Shown: positions 18,293 to 27,306, counted from the first letter of the stretch. The stretch is 64,000 nucleotides of DNA from JALRBM01 sp966186595 (GCA_966186595.1 CBIFWO010000002.1:1-64000), one strand, 5' to 3'. A program made the numbers and translations. The notes: generated by a model from the letters alone, not told the origin.

Positions 18293-19017
18293 TCGAATAT
18301 CTCCGCAATTCTTCGCCTAATGAGTGTTTTTACAATGTTAATGCCATTCCAATTGTTTTGACCGCCTACCCTGGCATTTGAAGTCGAGTAATCGGTGTAG
18401 ATCGCTTTTATTGGATATTCTCCTATTTTTAGATTCTGCTGCTTGGCACGCCAAAGCATTTCGGAACAAAATTCATAGCCGCTGGTTTTCCAGCGAAGCT
18501 GCTCCAGTGCTCGCCTGGAAAAAATGCGAAGTCCGGACTGAGAGTCGGTGGAGTTAACACCAAAGAGAAGGTATGTGATAAAGCTCAACCCCTTATTACC
18601 AAGAACTTTTACTTTAGACATTCCCTTTCTATCGATAAGTCTACTTCCAATTAAGAGGTCGGCATTTTGCTTAATAAGCTCATCTATTCCTCGGAACACA
18701 TCTTTAATATCATGTTGACCGTCTGAATCCATGGTGACGCCGATGTCGAATTGATTTCTCTCTGCGTAGCTTAGGCCTGTTGCTATTGCACCACCTTGAC
18801 CAGTATTCAATAGATGGTCAATAATAACTGCACCATGTTTTTTAGCAATCTTACTTGAGTCATCCTTTGACCCATCATTTACCACTACGACCTCCCCCGA
18901 ATAACTAGAGGCCTCTAATGTCTTGATCGCATCTGATACAACACCTCCGATGACTAGGGCTTCATTGTACGTGGGGAGAACAATACAAACACGCAGGGCG
19001 GACTTCCTTACTCGCAT
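18289..19017 (-). CDS. GT2 glycosyltransferase, DPM1-like
   Basis: A 242-residue GT2 enzyme resembling dolichyl/polyprenyl-phosphate sugar synthases: VCIVLPTYNEALVI, VNDGSKDDSS, and the acidic motif TMDSDGQHD. There are no C-terminal membrane helices; the partner DUF2304 protein downstream may supply them. Its start ATG has no ribosome binding site, but TATAAT lies exactly 6 bases upstream, giving a leaderless arrangement. Confidence 0.88.
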   Translation of the reverse strand: MRVRKSALRVCIVLPTYNEALVIGGVVSDAIKTLEASSYSGEVVVVNDGSKDDSSKIAKKHGAVIIDHLLNTGQGGAIATGLSYAERNQFDIGVTMDSDGQHDIKDVFRGIDELIKQNADLLIGSRLIDRKGMSKVKVLGNKGLSFITYLLFGVNSTDSQSGLRIFSRRALEQLRWKTSGYEFCSEMLWRAKQQNLKIGEYPIKAIYTDYSTSNARVGGQNNWNGINIVKTLIRRRIAEIFE

Positions 19018-19023
19018 AAGAGT

Positions 19024-19029
19024 ATTATA
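19024..19029 (-). promoter_or_regulatory. -10 box, leaderless promoter of DPM1-like gene
   Basis: Consensus TATAAT on the minus strand, six bases before ATG 19017. No -35 consensus is obvious. Confidence 0.6.
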
Positions 19030-19095
19030 TCATTTTTTATAGTGAGAGAAGGACGTCCAAGAGTTAAAATCCTGAGGGGCTGATTAGCCGGGGAA

Positions 19096-19956
19096 TTATT
19101 TTAACAGACGAAGCAAATACTCTCCGTAGCCAGACTTCTTAAGTGATTCTGCCTGAGCATGCAACTGATTATCATCTATGTAACCCTGGCGCCAGGCAAT
19201 TTCTTCCACGCATCCAATCTTAAGGCTAGTGCGATCTTCCATAATTTGCACAAAGTTACTTGCATCCATCATGCTAGCAAATGTGCCCGTATCGAGCCAC
19301 GCGCTGCCGCGATCGAGAATTTCAACATTAAGTTTGCCTTTTTGAAGGTAGGCATCCATCACACTTGGGATTTCGATTTCACCGCGTGCACTAGGCTGCA
19401 CATTTTTTGCTATTTCAATTGCCTCATTGTCAAAGAAGTAGAGTCCCACAAGTGCATAATTGGATTTAGGCACGGCGGGCTTTTCCTCAACCGAAATTGC
19501 CTTCATGTTTTCATCAAACTCCACAACACCATAGCGATTAGGATCTGCGACCTGGTAGGCGAAAACGGTGCCGCCATCAACATTCGTATGTCGAGATAGA
19601 GACTTTCCTAATTCACTACCATGAAAGATATTGTCACCTAGAATCATGGCAACCTTGTCCTGGCCGATGAACTCCTCACCAACAATATAAGCATCTGCTA
19701 GACCACGAGGTTCGGCTTGAATGGCGTACCGAAGGCTAATGCCCCACTGCGAGCCATTCCCAAGCAGGCGCTGGAATTGTTCTTGGTCGTGTGGCGTAGT
19801 AATAATAAGAATCTCACGAATCCCAGCTTCCATAAGCGTAGAGAGCGGATAATAAATCATCGGCTTGTCATAAATTGGCATCAGCTGCTTGCTAATACCT
19901 TTTGTAATAGGATATAAACGCGTTCCCGTACCACCCGCTAAAATTATTCCCTTCAT
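19096..19956 (-). CDS. rmlA: Glucose-1-phosphate thymidylyltransferase
   Basis: A 286-residue enzyme that makes dTDP-glucose from glucose-1-phosphate and dTTP, the first step of dTDP-L-rhamnose synthesis. The nucleotide-binding N-terminus is KGIILAGGTGTRLYP. Other landmarks are SKQLMPIYDKPM, LGDNIFHG (metal site) and AWLDTGT. GAGGAGAAC precedes ATG 19956. It follows the fused rmlC-rmlD gene by 20 bases on the same strand, and rmlB lies further upstream. Confidence 0.96.
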   Translation of the reverse strand: MKGIILAGGTGTRLYPITKGISKQLMPIYDKPMIYYPLSTLMEAGIREILIITTPHDQEQFQRLLGNGSQWGISLRYAIQAEPRGLADAYIVGEEFIGQDKVAMILGDNIFHGSELGKSLSRHTNVDGGTVFAYQVADPNRYGVVEFDENMKAISVEEKPAVPKSNYALVGLYFFDNEAIEIAKNVQPSARGEIEIPSVMDAYLQKGKLNVEILDRGSAWLDTGTFASMMDASNFVQIMEDRTSLKIGCVEEIAWRQGYIDDNQLHAQAESLKKSGYGEYLLRLLK

Positions 19957-19976
19957 AGTTCTCCTCGCAAAATAGA

Positions 19977-21395
19977 CTAGTCGTTTTTCAAGTAGAGCGT
20001 TAGTGCCTCTCGCCAGTCGCGAGGGGCAAACCCTGCAGCCTTTATCTTATCAAGATTTAGCGTACTTTGTAAGGGGCGGGGAGATGCTTCTGGTTTATCT
20101 TTGAAATATTCGGCAGTCGTAACGGGTGTGATGTCGTCTGCCGATTTGCCTACAAGCTCATAAACTGCCTTCGCAATCTCTGCCCAACTTGCTGGTTTTC
20201 CATCATTGGTAAGATTATAAGTACCGAATGGAGCGGCTGTGGCGAGAAGGTGTTTAATGCCTGCTGAGAGATCTTCTGTAAAAGTAAGTCGTCCAATCTG
20301 GTCGTCCACAACAGTTGGTTTGATGTCTTTCTCTGCTAGGGATTGCATAATTCTAACAAAATTTTTACCTTCACCGATAACCCATGTAGGACGAACGATG
20401 TAGTGCTTGGGCGCGACGCTGGCGGCAATGTCTCCGGCTGCTTTTGTTTGTGCATAGACTCCTAGTGGCGAGAAGATCTCATCTTCTGGATACGGTTCTT
20501 TTGAGGCGCCATCAAATACATATTCAGAAGAAATATGAACAAGTGTGATGCCATACTCACTGGCGATTTTGCTAAGTTGACCCACGCCGTGAGCGTTCGC
20601 TTTCCAGGCAGCTTTGCGTCCTTCATCAGTCTCTGCATTATCAACCGCAGTGTAGGCGGCGGCGTTAATAATAACCGCGTAATCACGCCAGCGACGCTTC
20701 TTGAGGATATCAGGATTTGAAATGTCAAACTCTTCCCGCGTGACGAATTCTGCGACTGGAAAATCTTTGCGAAGGGCTGTACCGAGCTGACCATTTGCTC
20801 CGGTAATTAGAATTTTCTTTGCTTTTACGGGCACGGCGTCCTTGAGGAAGGGGTGGTTTCTATCCTTTTCTGACATCTCCCATTCCTCAGGTGGAATTGG
20901 CCAATCGATTTTTAATTCGGGATCAGTTGCATTAACAAAACTATAGCTTGCATCGGGATGCCAGTGGTCATTTACAAGATAGGAATAGAGGACATTATCT
21001 TCAAGTGTAAGGTAAGAGTTCGCGACACCAGCTGGAACAAAGATAGCTTTTGTCGGGTCAATTGTTGCGGTAAAGACCATGCCATATGTTAGGCTGTCTT
21101 CTCGAATATCCACCCAGGCACCAAAAAAGCTTCCGGTACCGACAGAGACAAATTTATCCCACGGCTCGGCGTGGATGCCGCGCATAGTGCCTCGTTTTCC
21201 ATTGAACGAAAAGTTGTTTTGCACCGGTCCGAAGTCGGGAAGACCTGCGGCAAGCATCTTTTCACGCTGCCAATTTTCTTTAAACCAGCCACGATTATCG
21301 CCTAGAACGGTGAGATCGTATATCTCCAGACCGGGAATAGTTGTTTCGATTCTTTTGAGAGGCTTGCTAAATTCGAGATTGCTAGGTTCTGACAT
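19977..21395 (-). CDS. rmlCD: Fused dTDP-4-dehydrorhamnose 3,5-epimerase / dTDP-4-dehydrorhamnose reductase
   Basis: A 472-residue fusion. Residues about 10-185 are an RmlC-like cupin with GIHAEPWDKFVSV (active-site His) and VPAGVANSYLTLED. From about residue 190 an RmlD-type SDR begins with ILITGANGQLG, followed by the YVFDG segment and the YAQTKAAGD catalytic Tyr-x3-Lys. One polypeptide therefore does the last two steps to dTDP-L-rhamnose. The start ATG is six bases after TATAAT, with no ribosome binding site. It shares a strand with rmlA and rmlB. Confidence 0.94.
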   Translation of the reverse strand: MSEPSNLEFSKPLKRIETTIPGLEIYDLTVLGDNRGWFKENWQREKMLAAGLPDFGPVQNNFSFNGKRGTMRGIHAEPWDKFVSVGTGSFFGAWVDIREDSLTYGMVFTATIDPTKAIFVPAGVANSYLTLEDNVLYSYLVNDHWHPDASYSFVNATDPELKIDWPIPPEEWEMSEKDRNHPFLKDAVPVKAKKILITGANGQLGTALRKDFPVAEFVTREEFDISNPDILKKRRWRDYAVIINAAAYTAVDNAETDEGRKAAWKANAHGVGQLSKIASEYGITLVHISSEYVFDGASKEPYPEDEIFSPLGVYAQTKAAGDIAASVAPKHYIVRPTWVIGEGKNFVRIMQSLAEKDIKPTVVDDQIGRLTFTEDLSAGIKHLLATAAPFGTYNLTNDGKPASWAEIAKAVYELVGKSADDITPVTTAEYFKDKPEASPRPLQSTLNLDKIKAAGFAPRDWREALTLYLKND

Positions 21396-21401
21396 ACTTT
21401 C

Positions 21402-21407
21402 ATTATA
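21402..21407 (-). promoter_or_regulatory. -10 box, leaderless promoter of rmlCD
   Basis: TATAAT on the minus strand, six bases before ATG 21395. Confidence 0.6.
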
Positions 21408-21426
21408 CCGTTCTTTCCGTTAAAAA

Positions 21427-22803
21427 TTATTGCGTCAAGCGTGCCGCCTGAAATATAAAATGCAGCAAAGCAATGCTTCCGATAAGGATAACAATGACAT
21501 AGCGATACCGGGGGTAATTGAGCAATACTTTACCCAAGAGAAGATATGCTGCAATGATAAGAAGCGTAGAAGGAACGAAGAAGCTCCGCCACAAAGAGGC
21601 ATACATAGTTGGGGACAGTAGGAGGATAGCCGCGGAAGCCAATGATGCCGTATAAAGGAGACTAAGAGAATATCCAAAGGGCTTTTTAGGGAAAAGAAAG
21701 AGAGGGGCAACGACGGCACATAAAAGCACAATTCCCCACAGTAGAAGGTTGAGCGATAGTAGCGGGTTTGTAATAGTTGGCTTCCAGGTAGCAAAGAAGT
21801 TAAAGAAATGCGAAAAGATCTCGGAGCCGGACGAAAGGACGAGAATACTTGCAAGACTGAAAATAAAAATGAATCCATAATCCATAGCAACTTTTTGATT
21901 CTTTCGAGCAAATAATGCCACCATGAATAACCACGAGGCTACTAATAAAAATCCGGTATGATTAATAAATGCCTCCATGAGCCAGCGGTACCCATATTCC
22001 AGTCGGTCGCCTAGCGAAACCAAATGGAAATCGGGCAACCAAGTAGCAGTTTCGGCTTCAAGGCGGGCAGCATTGCCTGGTGCTAGTATGCTTACCAGTA
22101 GAGACGCTAGAATCACGATTCCAAAAATAATCGGATATAAGGGTATTGTTTTGGGCCTGGACCATACGCGGTACATAATGAACGAAGCCGTTAAGCCAAG
22201 AAGTACTGCACCTACTTGTTCCTGCGAACTAGCTGCGATAATCGAGGTGATAATACCTATTACCGTAAGTGACCAATGGGGGGCGTGATTCTTTAAAAAA
22301 TAATAAGCTACGGGATAAAAGGCTACCATGCCTAATGCGGTCATCCAAAAATATACTATCGACCCTGTCATCCATAGCCCACCCTCGGCAAGCACATGGT
22401 GATCCATGAGAAAGAGTATGCAAAGACTGCCGATTAACATCAGGCGAGCATGTGCTGGTGTCTGTTTGCCTACTAGTCTCGCATATGCAAAAAGCATACC
22501 GCAGAAAACCGCGAATATTCCCAATGTTACTATTTGCCAAACGTAAAAGGGAGCAGGGCTTAATAAATAAACAAATCCCTCTGAAAAAATACGTCCGCTC
22601 CAGGTGTAATAACGGTCTATAACCCAACTGAACACATCGGGAAAGGGAAGTATCTGCGTCTGAAAAACAGTATCGTCTGACCCAGGAATCCGATGATTAA
22701 GAAGAAGCAGGCATAGAAATGCAATAATCCCTAGTCCGAATATGAGAACTAGGGATTGGTTGTGTTTCAGGCTAAGAAAAAGCCTACTGACCTTTTTCGG
22801 CAT
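21427..22803 (-). CDS. DUF6056-like polytopic membrane protein
   Basis: An approximately 458-residue membrane protein with a basic N-terminus and about 12 helices. The first extracytoplasmic loop contains HRIPGSDDTVFQ, an acidic loop motif seen in DUF6056/GtrA-associated GT-C-like proteins. ATG 22803 is chosen because longer frames extend deep into rmlB; it overlaps rmlB by 20 bases. The likely role is a lipid-linked sugar transferase or glycan-modifying enzyme, inferred from topology and from its position between rmlB and rmlCD. Confidence 0.72.
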   Translation of the reverse strand: MPKKVSRLFLSLKHNQSLVLIFGLGIIAFLCLLLLNHRIPGSDDTVFQTQILPFPDVFSWVIDRYYTWSGRIFSEGFVYLLSPAPFYVWQIVTLGIFAVFCGMLFAYARLVGKQTPAHARLMLIGSLCILFLMDHHVLAEGGLWMTGSIVYFWMTALGMVAFYPVAYYFLKNHAPHWSLTVIGIITSIIAASSQEQVGAVLLGLTASFIMYRVWSRPKTIPLYPIIFGIVILASLLVSILAPGNAARLEAETATWLPDFHLVSLGDRLEYGYRWLMEAFINHTGFLLVASWLFMVALFARKNQKVAMDYGFIFIFSLASILVLSSGSEIFSHFFNFFATWKPTITNPLLSLNLLLWGIVLLCAVVAPLFLFPKKPFGYSLSLLYTASLASAAILLLSPTMYASLWRSFFVPSTLLIIAAYLLLGKVLLNYPRYRYVIVILIGSIALLHFIFQAARLTQ

Positions 22804-23788
22804 ACGCCGCTTCGACCTTTGCTTTTTCGGCTTTCCACCAGTCTTCGTTTTCGGTGTACCAGTCGATGGTTGCTTTGAGACCTTCGCGAAGGTTGGTGTA
22901 CTGGGGGGTCCAGCCAAGTTCGTCTCGTAGTTTGCTTGCATCGATTGCGTAGCGTTGATCATGGCCCGGGCGGTCATTTACGTGTTCGTATGCAGTTTTA
23001 TCCTTGCCCATAAGTTCGAGGATTGTTTCAAGAACATACTTATTGTTTTCCTCGCCGTTTGCGCCAATAAGGTAGACCTCACCGCTTCGGCCTTTATCAA
23101 TAATCGTATGAACGGCGCTGTTATGGTCATCTACATGAATCCAGTCGCGGACTTGCTCTCCCGTTCCATATAGTTTTGGCGAAATACCACTCAGGATATT
23201 AGTAATTTGGCGCGGAATAAATTTCTCGATGTGCTGGTAGGGGCCATAGTTGTTCGAGCAGTTCGAAATGGTTGCATGAATGCCAAATGATCGCACCCAC
23301 GCTTTTACAAGAAGGTCAGAGCCCGCCTTTGAAGAAGAGTAGGGGCTACTGGCATTGTATGGAGTTTCTGGCGTGAACTTTTTTGGGTCATCGAGCTCAA
23401 GATCACCATATACCTCATCAGTTGAAATATGGTGAAGCTTTTTGCCGTGTTTACGAACAGCCTCCAGAATTGTTGCTGTACCAATGAGGTTGCTATGAAT
23501 AAACGGCCACGGATCGCGGAGTGAGTTGTCGTTGTGGCTCTCGGCGGCAAAGTGAACAACGATGTCGGTTTCCGCAACAAGCCTGTCCATAAGCTCGCGG
23601 TCACAGATATCGCCAGTTACGAAGTCGATCTTATCAAGAACTGACTTTAGGTTATCTGGATTACCGGCGTAGGTAAGCTTATCAATAACGGTGATTTCGT
23701 ATTCAGAGCGAGTGCGGAGGGTGAGATGTACAAAGTTTGCCCCGATAAATCCTGCACCACCTGTAACGAGCATTTTTCTCTTATTCAT
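22784..23788 (-). CDS. rmlB: dTDP-glucose 4,6-dehydratase
   Basis: A 334-residue extended SDR enzyme that converts dTDP-glucose to dTDP-4-keto-6-deoxyglucose. The NAD-binding motif is TGGAGFIGANF, the catalytic segment is ISTDEVYGDL, and the Tyr-x3-Lys is YSSSKAGSD. The start ATG lies six bases after TACAAT without a ribosome binding site. It is first in the order rmlB - DUF6056 - rmlCD - rmlA, which completes dTDP-L-rhamnose synthesis. Confidence 0.95.
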   Translation of the reverse strand: MNKRKMLVTGGAGFIGANFVHLTLRTRSEYEITVIDKLTYAGNPDNLKSVLDKIDFVTGDICDRELMDRLVAETDIVVHFAAESHNDNSLRDPWPFIHSNLIGTATILEAVRKHGKKLHHISTDEVYGDLELDDPKKFTPETPYNASSPYSSSKAGSDLLVKAWVRSFGIHATISNCSNNYGPYQHIEKFIPRQITNILSGISPKLYGTGEQVRDWIHVDDHNSAVHTIIDKGRSGEVYLIGANGEENNKYVLETILELMGKDKTAYEHVNDRPGHDQRYAIDASKLRDELGWTPQYTNLREGLKATIDWYTENEDWWKAEKAKVEAAYAEKGQ

Positions 23789-23794
23789 GATCTT

Positions 23795-23800
23795 ATTGTA
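23795..23800 (-). promoter_or_regulatory. -10 box, leaderless promoter of rmlB
   Basis: TACAAT on the minus strand, six bases before ATG 23788. Confidence 0.5.
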
Positions 23801-23879
23801 TATGATACTTCTAGTTTTATACCGTTGTGTAATCGGGGATTGATTATAATTGTAAATAATACAACTACATAGAATAAGT

Positions 23880-23885
23880 TATAAT
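23880..23885 (+). promoter_or_regulatory. -10 box upstream of nucleotidyltransferase-glmS
   Basis: TATAAT about 39 bases before ATG 23924. An ordinary leader with ribosome binding site AAGGAGC follows. The -35 region is weak. Confidence 0.5.
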
Positions 23886-23923
23886 GGTTATGCATATCCG
23901 TCTTAGTTGGTATAAGGAGCTTT

Positions 23924-24361
23924 ATGAAAATAGCGATTGTTAGCGGGTTCTTCAACCCTCTCCATGGTGGACATTTGGACATGATTGAGGCGGCTGCGGA
24001 AATGGGTGATAAGTTGATCGTGATTGTGAACAACGATGTTCAACAAGTTCTGAAAAAAGATAAGGTGATTCTCTCCGAGGATAATCGTGCACGGTTGATG
24101 CGGGCGCTTCGGGATGTTGATGAGGTGGTGATTGCGGTTGATCAGGATCCGCCGGTGATTCAGACACTGGAACTTATCGCTAAGCAGCATCCAAATGATG
24201 AGCTTATTTTTGCAAATGGCGGTGATAGAGATTCGGAAAAAGTCATTCCTGAGACCGATGTCTGCCGCAAATACGGCATCAAAATGATTTTTAATGCGGG
24301 TGGTACGGAAAAATCAGACTCGTCCACGCGCATTAACCAGGCGCTTGGACATAAGAAGTAG
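23924..24361 (+). CDS. Cytidylyltransferase-like nucleotidyltransferase
   Basis: A 145-residue nucleotidyltransferase of the TagD/RfaE2/cytidylyltransferase superfamily. The HxGH-type motif is LHGGH at about residues 14-18, after the N-terminal IAIVSGFFNP strand and loop. The signature near the C-terminus is degenerate (KSDSSTRINQ in place of ISSTxIR). It would activate a phospho-sugar or polyol phosphate with CTP or ATP. AAGGAGC precedes ATG 23924 and TATAAT is at 23880-23885. glmS starts 11 bases downstream, so the two are likely co-transcribed. Substrate unknown. Confidence 0.8.
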   Translation: MKIAIVSGFFNPLHGGHLDMIEAAAEMGDKLIVIVNNDVQQVLKKDKVILSEDNRARLMRALRDVDEVVIAVDQDPPVIQTLELIAKQHPNDELIFANGGDRDSEKVIPETDVCRKYGIKMIFNAGGTEKSDSSTRINQALGHKK

Positions 24362-24372
24362 GTCGGCTGAAT

Positions 24373-26193
24373 ATGTGCGGAATAGTTGGATACATCGGAA
24401 AACGTAACGCACAGAATATTCTGACGAGTGGGCTGAGACGATTAGAATATAGGGGATACGATTCAGCGGGGATTGTAACGGTGGGCACGTCAAACCAGTC
24501 TACACTTCTTCGAGCAAAAGGAAAGGTTAGCGAGCTTGATTCATTGGTTGCTAGGAACAAAACCACCGATACGATTGGTATTGGTCATACTCGCTGGGCT
24601 ACGCACGGCGAACCGTCCGAGACCAATGCCCACCCGCATAGGGCCGGCGATATCTTCCTCGTCCATAATGGTATTATTGAAAATTTCAAGGATCTGAAAA
24701 AGGAAATTAAGGGTCATAAATTTGTTACCCAAACCGACACTGAAGTACTAGCCGCCCTCATCAATTCTTTTTATGATGACGAGACACCTCTGGTTGAAGC
24801 GGTAACGCAGGCGCTGAAACTTGTCGCTGGAACATACGGCATCGCTGTTGTATCCACCAGAAAACCGGACGAGATTGTGGTTGCGCGTGCTGGTAGCCCG
24901 CTCATTATTGGGATTAATGATGATGAAACAATCATTGCCAGCGATGCATCGGCCCTAGTAGGACACACCGAGCAGGCAATTTATTTGAATGATGGCGAGA
25001 TCGGGGTGTGCCGTGCAGATGGGGTCGATTTGCAAGATATTAGCGCGCATACTATCAGCGCCAAGGTCGAGAAGATCGAAGTTGACATGCAGTCGATTCA
25101 AAAGCAAGGGTATGATCATTTCTTATTAAAGGAAATCTGCGAGCAGCCCCAGACACTTGCCGCCACGATCAACGGACGTGTTATTCCCAGTGAACATCGC
25201 GTGCAGCTAGGGGGCCTCAACATGTCATCCTATGAGCTACGTGATGTCGAGCATGTAACGATTGTGGGATGTGGCACGGCTTATTACGCAGGGCTTCTGG
25301 CTTCGTATTATTTAGAGCAACTGGTCGATGATCTTACGGTTGATGTTGTCGTGGCGTCGGAATTTCGCTACCGCTCGTTTCATATTCCCAAACATAGTGT
25401 GGCACTGATCGTTTCTCAGTCGGGCGAGACGGCGGATACGCTTGCATGTCTTCGCGAGATTAAAAGGCGTGGCGTGCGAACGATCGGCATTGTGAATGCG
25501 GTTGGTTCAACGATAGCACGCGAAGTAGACGGTGGAATTTATGTCCATGCTGGTCCAGAAATATCCGTCGCTAGCACTAAGGCTTTCACCTCACAAGTTG
25601 CGGCAATGACAATGTTTGGGACGGTTCTGGCTCAGGCCAAAGGCACAGGACTGCAAAAAACCGCCGAGTTTGTAGATGAGCTACACATGTTGCCAAAAGA
25701 AATCGAGAAGGTCATCAAGGCGCATAAAGATGAGATAAAAAAGATCGCCAAAAAATACGCAGGGCACGAGCACGCACTTTTCCTTGGTCGTGATACGCTT
25801 TTCCCGGTAGCAATGGAAGGTGCCCTGAAGCTAAAGGAAATCTCATATATTCAGGCCGAGGGCTATGCGACCGGCGAGTTAAAACATGGACCGATTGCAC
25901 TTATTGATGATCGATTTTTCGAAGTACTGCTGATTACCGAAGGGTGGTTATTTGAGAAATCAATTAGTGGCTTGCATGAAATAAAGGCGCGCGGTGGTCA
26001 CGTTATTGTGATCACGAATAGTAAGAAAGATATTGATGCTGAAATAGTCGTCCGGATTAAAACGAAATTGGAAATCTTTGCACCGGTCGTACTAAATATT
26101 ATCCAGCAGCTCTTTGCATATTATATCGCAGTTGCTCGTGGAAATGACGTTGACCAGCCACGTAATTTGGCAAAAAGCGTGACGGTAGAATAG
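24373..26193 (+). CDS. glmS: Glutamine-fructose-6-phosphate aminotransferase
   Basis: A 606-residue enzyme that makes glucosamine-6-phosphate from fructose-6-phosphate and glutamine for peptidoglycan and glycans. The N-terminal glutaminase starts MCGIVGYIG with nucleophile Cys2 and has HTRWATHGEPSE. Two SIS domains follow (QSGETADTL and EGYATGELKHGP), and the family C-terminus is DQPRNLAKSVTVE. Full length. No glmS ribozyme fits in the 11-base upstream gap, so control is probably through the shared promoter with the preceding nucleotidyltransferase. Confidence 0.97.
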   Translation: MCGIVGYIGKRNAQNILTSGLRRLEYRGYDSAGIVTVGTSNQSTLLRAKGKVSELDSLVARNKTTDTIGIGHTRWATHGEPSETNAHPHRAGDIFLVHNGIIENFKDLKKEIKGHKFVTQTDTEVLAALINSFYDDETPLVEAVTQALKLVAGTYGIAVVSTRKPDEIVVARAGSPLIIGINDDETIIASDASALVGHTEQAIYLNDGEIGVCRADGVDLQDISAHTISAKVEKIEVDMQSIQKQGYDHFLLKEICEQPQTLAATINGRVIPSEHRVQLGGLNMSSYELRDVEHVTIVGCGTAYYAGLLASYYLEQLVDDLTVDVVVASEFRYRSFHIPKHSVALIVSQSGETADTLACLREIKRRGVRTIGIVNAVGSTIAREVDGGIYVHAGPEISVASTKAFTSQVAAMTMFGTVLAQAKGTGLQKTAEFVDELHMLPKEIEKVIKAHKDEIKKIAKKYAGHEHALFLGRDTLFPVAMEGALKLKEISYIQAEGYATGELKHGPIALIDDRFFEVLLITEGWLFEKSISGLHEIKARGGHVIVITNSKKDIDAEIVVRIKTKLEIFAPVVLNIIQQLFAYYIAVARGNDVDQPRNLAKSVTVE

Positions 26194-26358
26194 CACACCT
26201 AGCCGACAAAAACGTTGCTAACAAAAAGTGAAAATAATGCGAGTTGAATAACTACTCCACCTGCACAAATGCAAAATAGCAGTGTCTTTTGATACGTTCC
26301 ATTAATAAAAATTAACGCGCCTATATACTTCACAGACCCAGTGATATCTTAGTTATAG

Positions 26359-26385
26359 AAACAGCGCCTATTTTTGGCGCTGTTT
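26359..26385. terminator. Bidirectional hairpin terminator
   Basis: Arms AAACAGCGCC (26359-26368) and GGCGCTGTTT (26376-26385) pair perfectly around TATTTTT. It is flanked by T-rich sequence on the plus side and TTTCTAT on the minus side. It closes glmS from the left and the 49-residue gene from the right. Confidence 0.7.
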
Positions 26386-26517
26386 GCTTTGCTTCTTAAT
26401 CTCTTCGTTACTAATTGGCGGCGTATTCGCCATGATCTTTATAACTTCCGCAGCTTTTTTGTCTAATGGTGAGCTTTTCTTGATTGCGGGCTTTTTCTTT
26501 GGTTTATCTTGAGTCAT
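26368..26517 (-). CDS. 49-residue basic hypothetical protein
   Basis: A short frame, ATG 26517 to TAG 26368, encoding a very Lys-rich peptide (MTQDKPKKKPAIKK at the start, then EVIKIMANTPPISN, ending KKQSKQRQK). The middle resembles a short helix-strand segment seen in small DNA-associated proteins. No strong ribosome binding site is seen. The stop lies in the hairpin terminator, which fits a real gene end. Function unknown. Confidence 0.45.
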   Translation of the reverse strand: MTQDKPKKKPAIKKSSPLDKKAAEVIKIMANTPPISNEEIKKQSKQRQK

Positions 26518-26550
26518 ATGCACCATAGTAGCAGACTGGCGCTAGAACTT

Positions 26551-26781
26551 TTACCTCACGCCCTCAAACAACTGCTTAATTTCTACATCTAGTGCTTGCG
26601 CTAACTTTCGTAGCGTCGTCAGACGTACAAACTTCGTTCCACCTTCTATAAAGGCAATTGTTGTCACATGTGCATCAATCCTTGCTGCAAGTTGTTCCTG
26701 CGTCATGCCGCGCTTACGTCGCAGTTCTGCAACCCGCTTACCAAATGCTTTCATCAATGCTTTTTCTTGTGTATCAGCCAT
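26551..26781 (-). CDS. XRE-family helix-turn-helix regulator
   Basis: A 76-residue Cro/C1-type DNA-binding protein, essentially a single HTH domain: MTQEQLAARIDAHVTTIAFIEGG spans the helix-turn-helix at about residues 26-48, followed by LTTLRKLAQALDV. ATG 26781 is six bases after a TATCTT hexamer; a GTG two codons upstream is possible. It is divergent from the radC-like gene. The shared 87-bp region carries repeated TAGACTT motifs, so autoregulation and control of radC are likely. Confidence 0.87.
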   Translation of the reverse strand: MADTQEKALMKAFGKRVAELRRKRGMTQEQLAARIDAHVTTIAFIEGGTKFVRLTTLRKLAQALDVEIKQLFEGVR

Positions 26782-26800
26782 ATTCACAAGATAGAGGTAT

Positions 26801-26853
26801 TAGACTTTTGGTTGAATAGACTTAAAGTCTATGTTAGATTGATACTTAGACTT
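26801..26853. promoter_or_regulatory. Operator cluster with repeated TAGACTT
   Basis: TAGACTT occurs at 26801, 26817 and 26847. The middle copy forms a perfect 7-1-7 palindrome with AAGTCTA at 26825-26831. It lies between the divergent XRE and RadC genes and is the likely binding site of the XRE protein. Confidence 0.6.
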
Positions 26854-26868
26854 TAAGGCTAGGTATAT

Positions 26869-27306
26869 ATGGGGCGAACACAGAAAAAAGCATTTGTAAA
26901 AACAACGGATATTTTGCCGCTGCTCAGTGACATTGCCGCTCACCGGCAAGAGCACTTTGTTGTGTTGTCGCTCGATAGCGGACGACGACTTATTACTAAG
27001 AGAGTAGTGTTTATTGGTACTGTAGACGCCGTCATTGCTCATCCGCGAGAAATCTATGCGGGAGCTGTGTCTGACTTTGCGACAGGCATTATCATTGCAC
27101 ATAATCACCCTTCGGGTGACCCAAGCCCTAGCAAGCAAGATATCGCTACGACACAGCAGCTTATTGCTGCGGGGCAGATTTTAGGAGTGATACTGCTTGA
27201 TCATGTGATTGTGGCAGGGCGGAAATATTATAGTTTTATGGCGAGTGGGATGATTACAGAGCTTGACATTCGGTTGCAAAGTTTGACAGAGGCAAACTTA
27301 CATTGA
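26869..27306 (+). CDS. RadC-like JAB/MPN domain protein
   Basis: A 145-residue protein made of the RadC MPN domain alone. The metalloprotease-like JAMM set is intact: E61 in HPREIY, H78 and H80 in AHNHPSGDP, and D91 in PSPSKQD. The N-terminal helix-hairpin-helix part of full-length RadC is missing, as is common for copies on phages, plasmids and genomic islands. It is divergent from an XRE regulator and overlaps the unknown 352-residue gene by 9 bases at the 3' ends. The biochemical role of RadC proteins is unresolved. Confidence 0.88.
   Translation: MGRTQKKAFVKTTDILPLLSDIAAHRQEHFVVLSLDSGRRLITKRVVFIGTVDAVIAHPREIYAGAVSDFATGIIIAHNHPSGDPSPSKQDIATTQQLIAAGQILGVILLDHVIVAGRKYYSFMASGMITELDIRLQSLTEANLH

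Noticed and set aside
24362..24372. glmS ribozyme before glmS
   Set aside because: Only 11 bases separate the preceding gene from glmS, far too short for the ribozyme.
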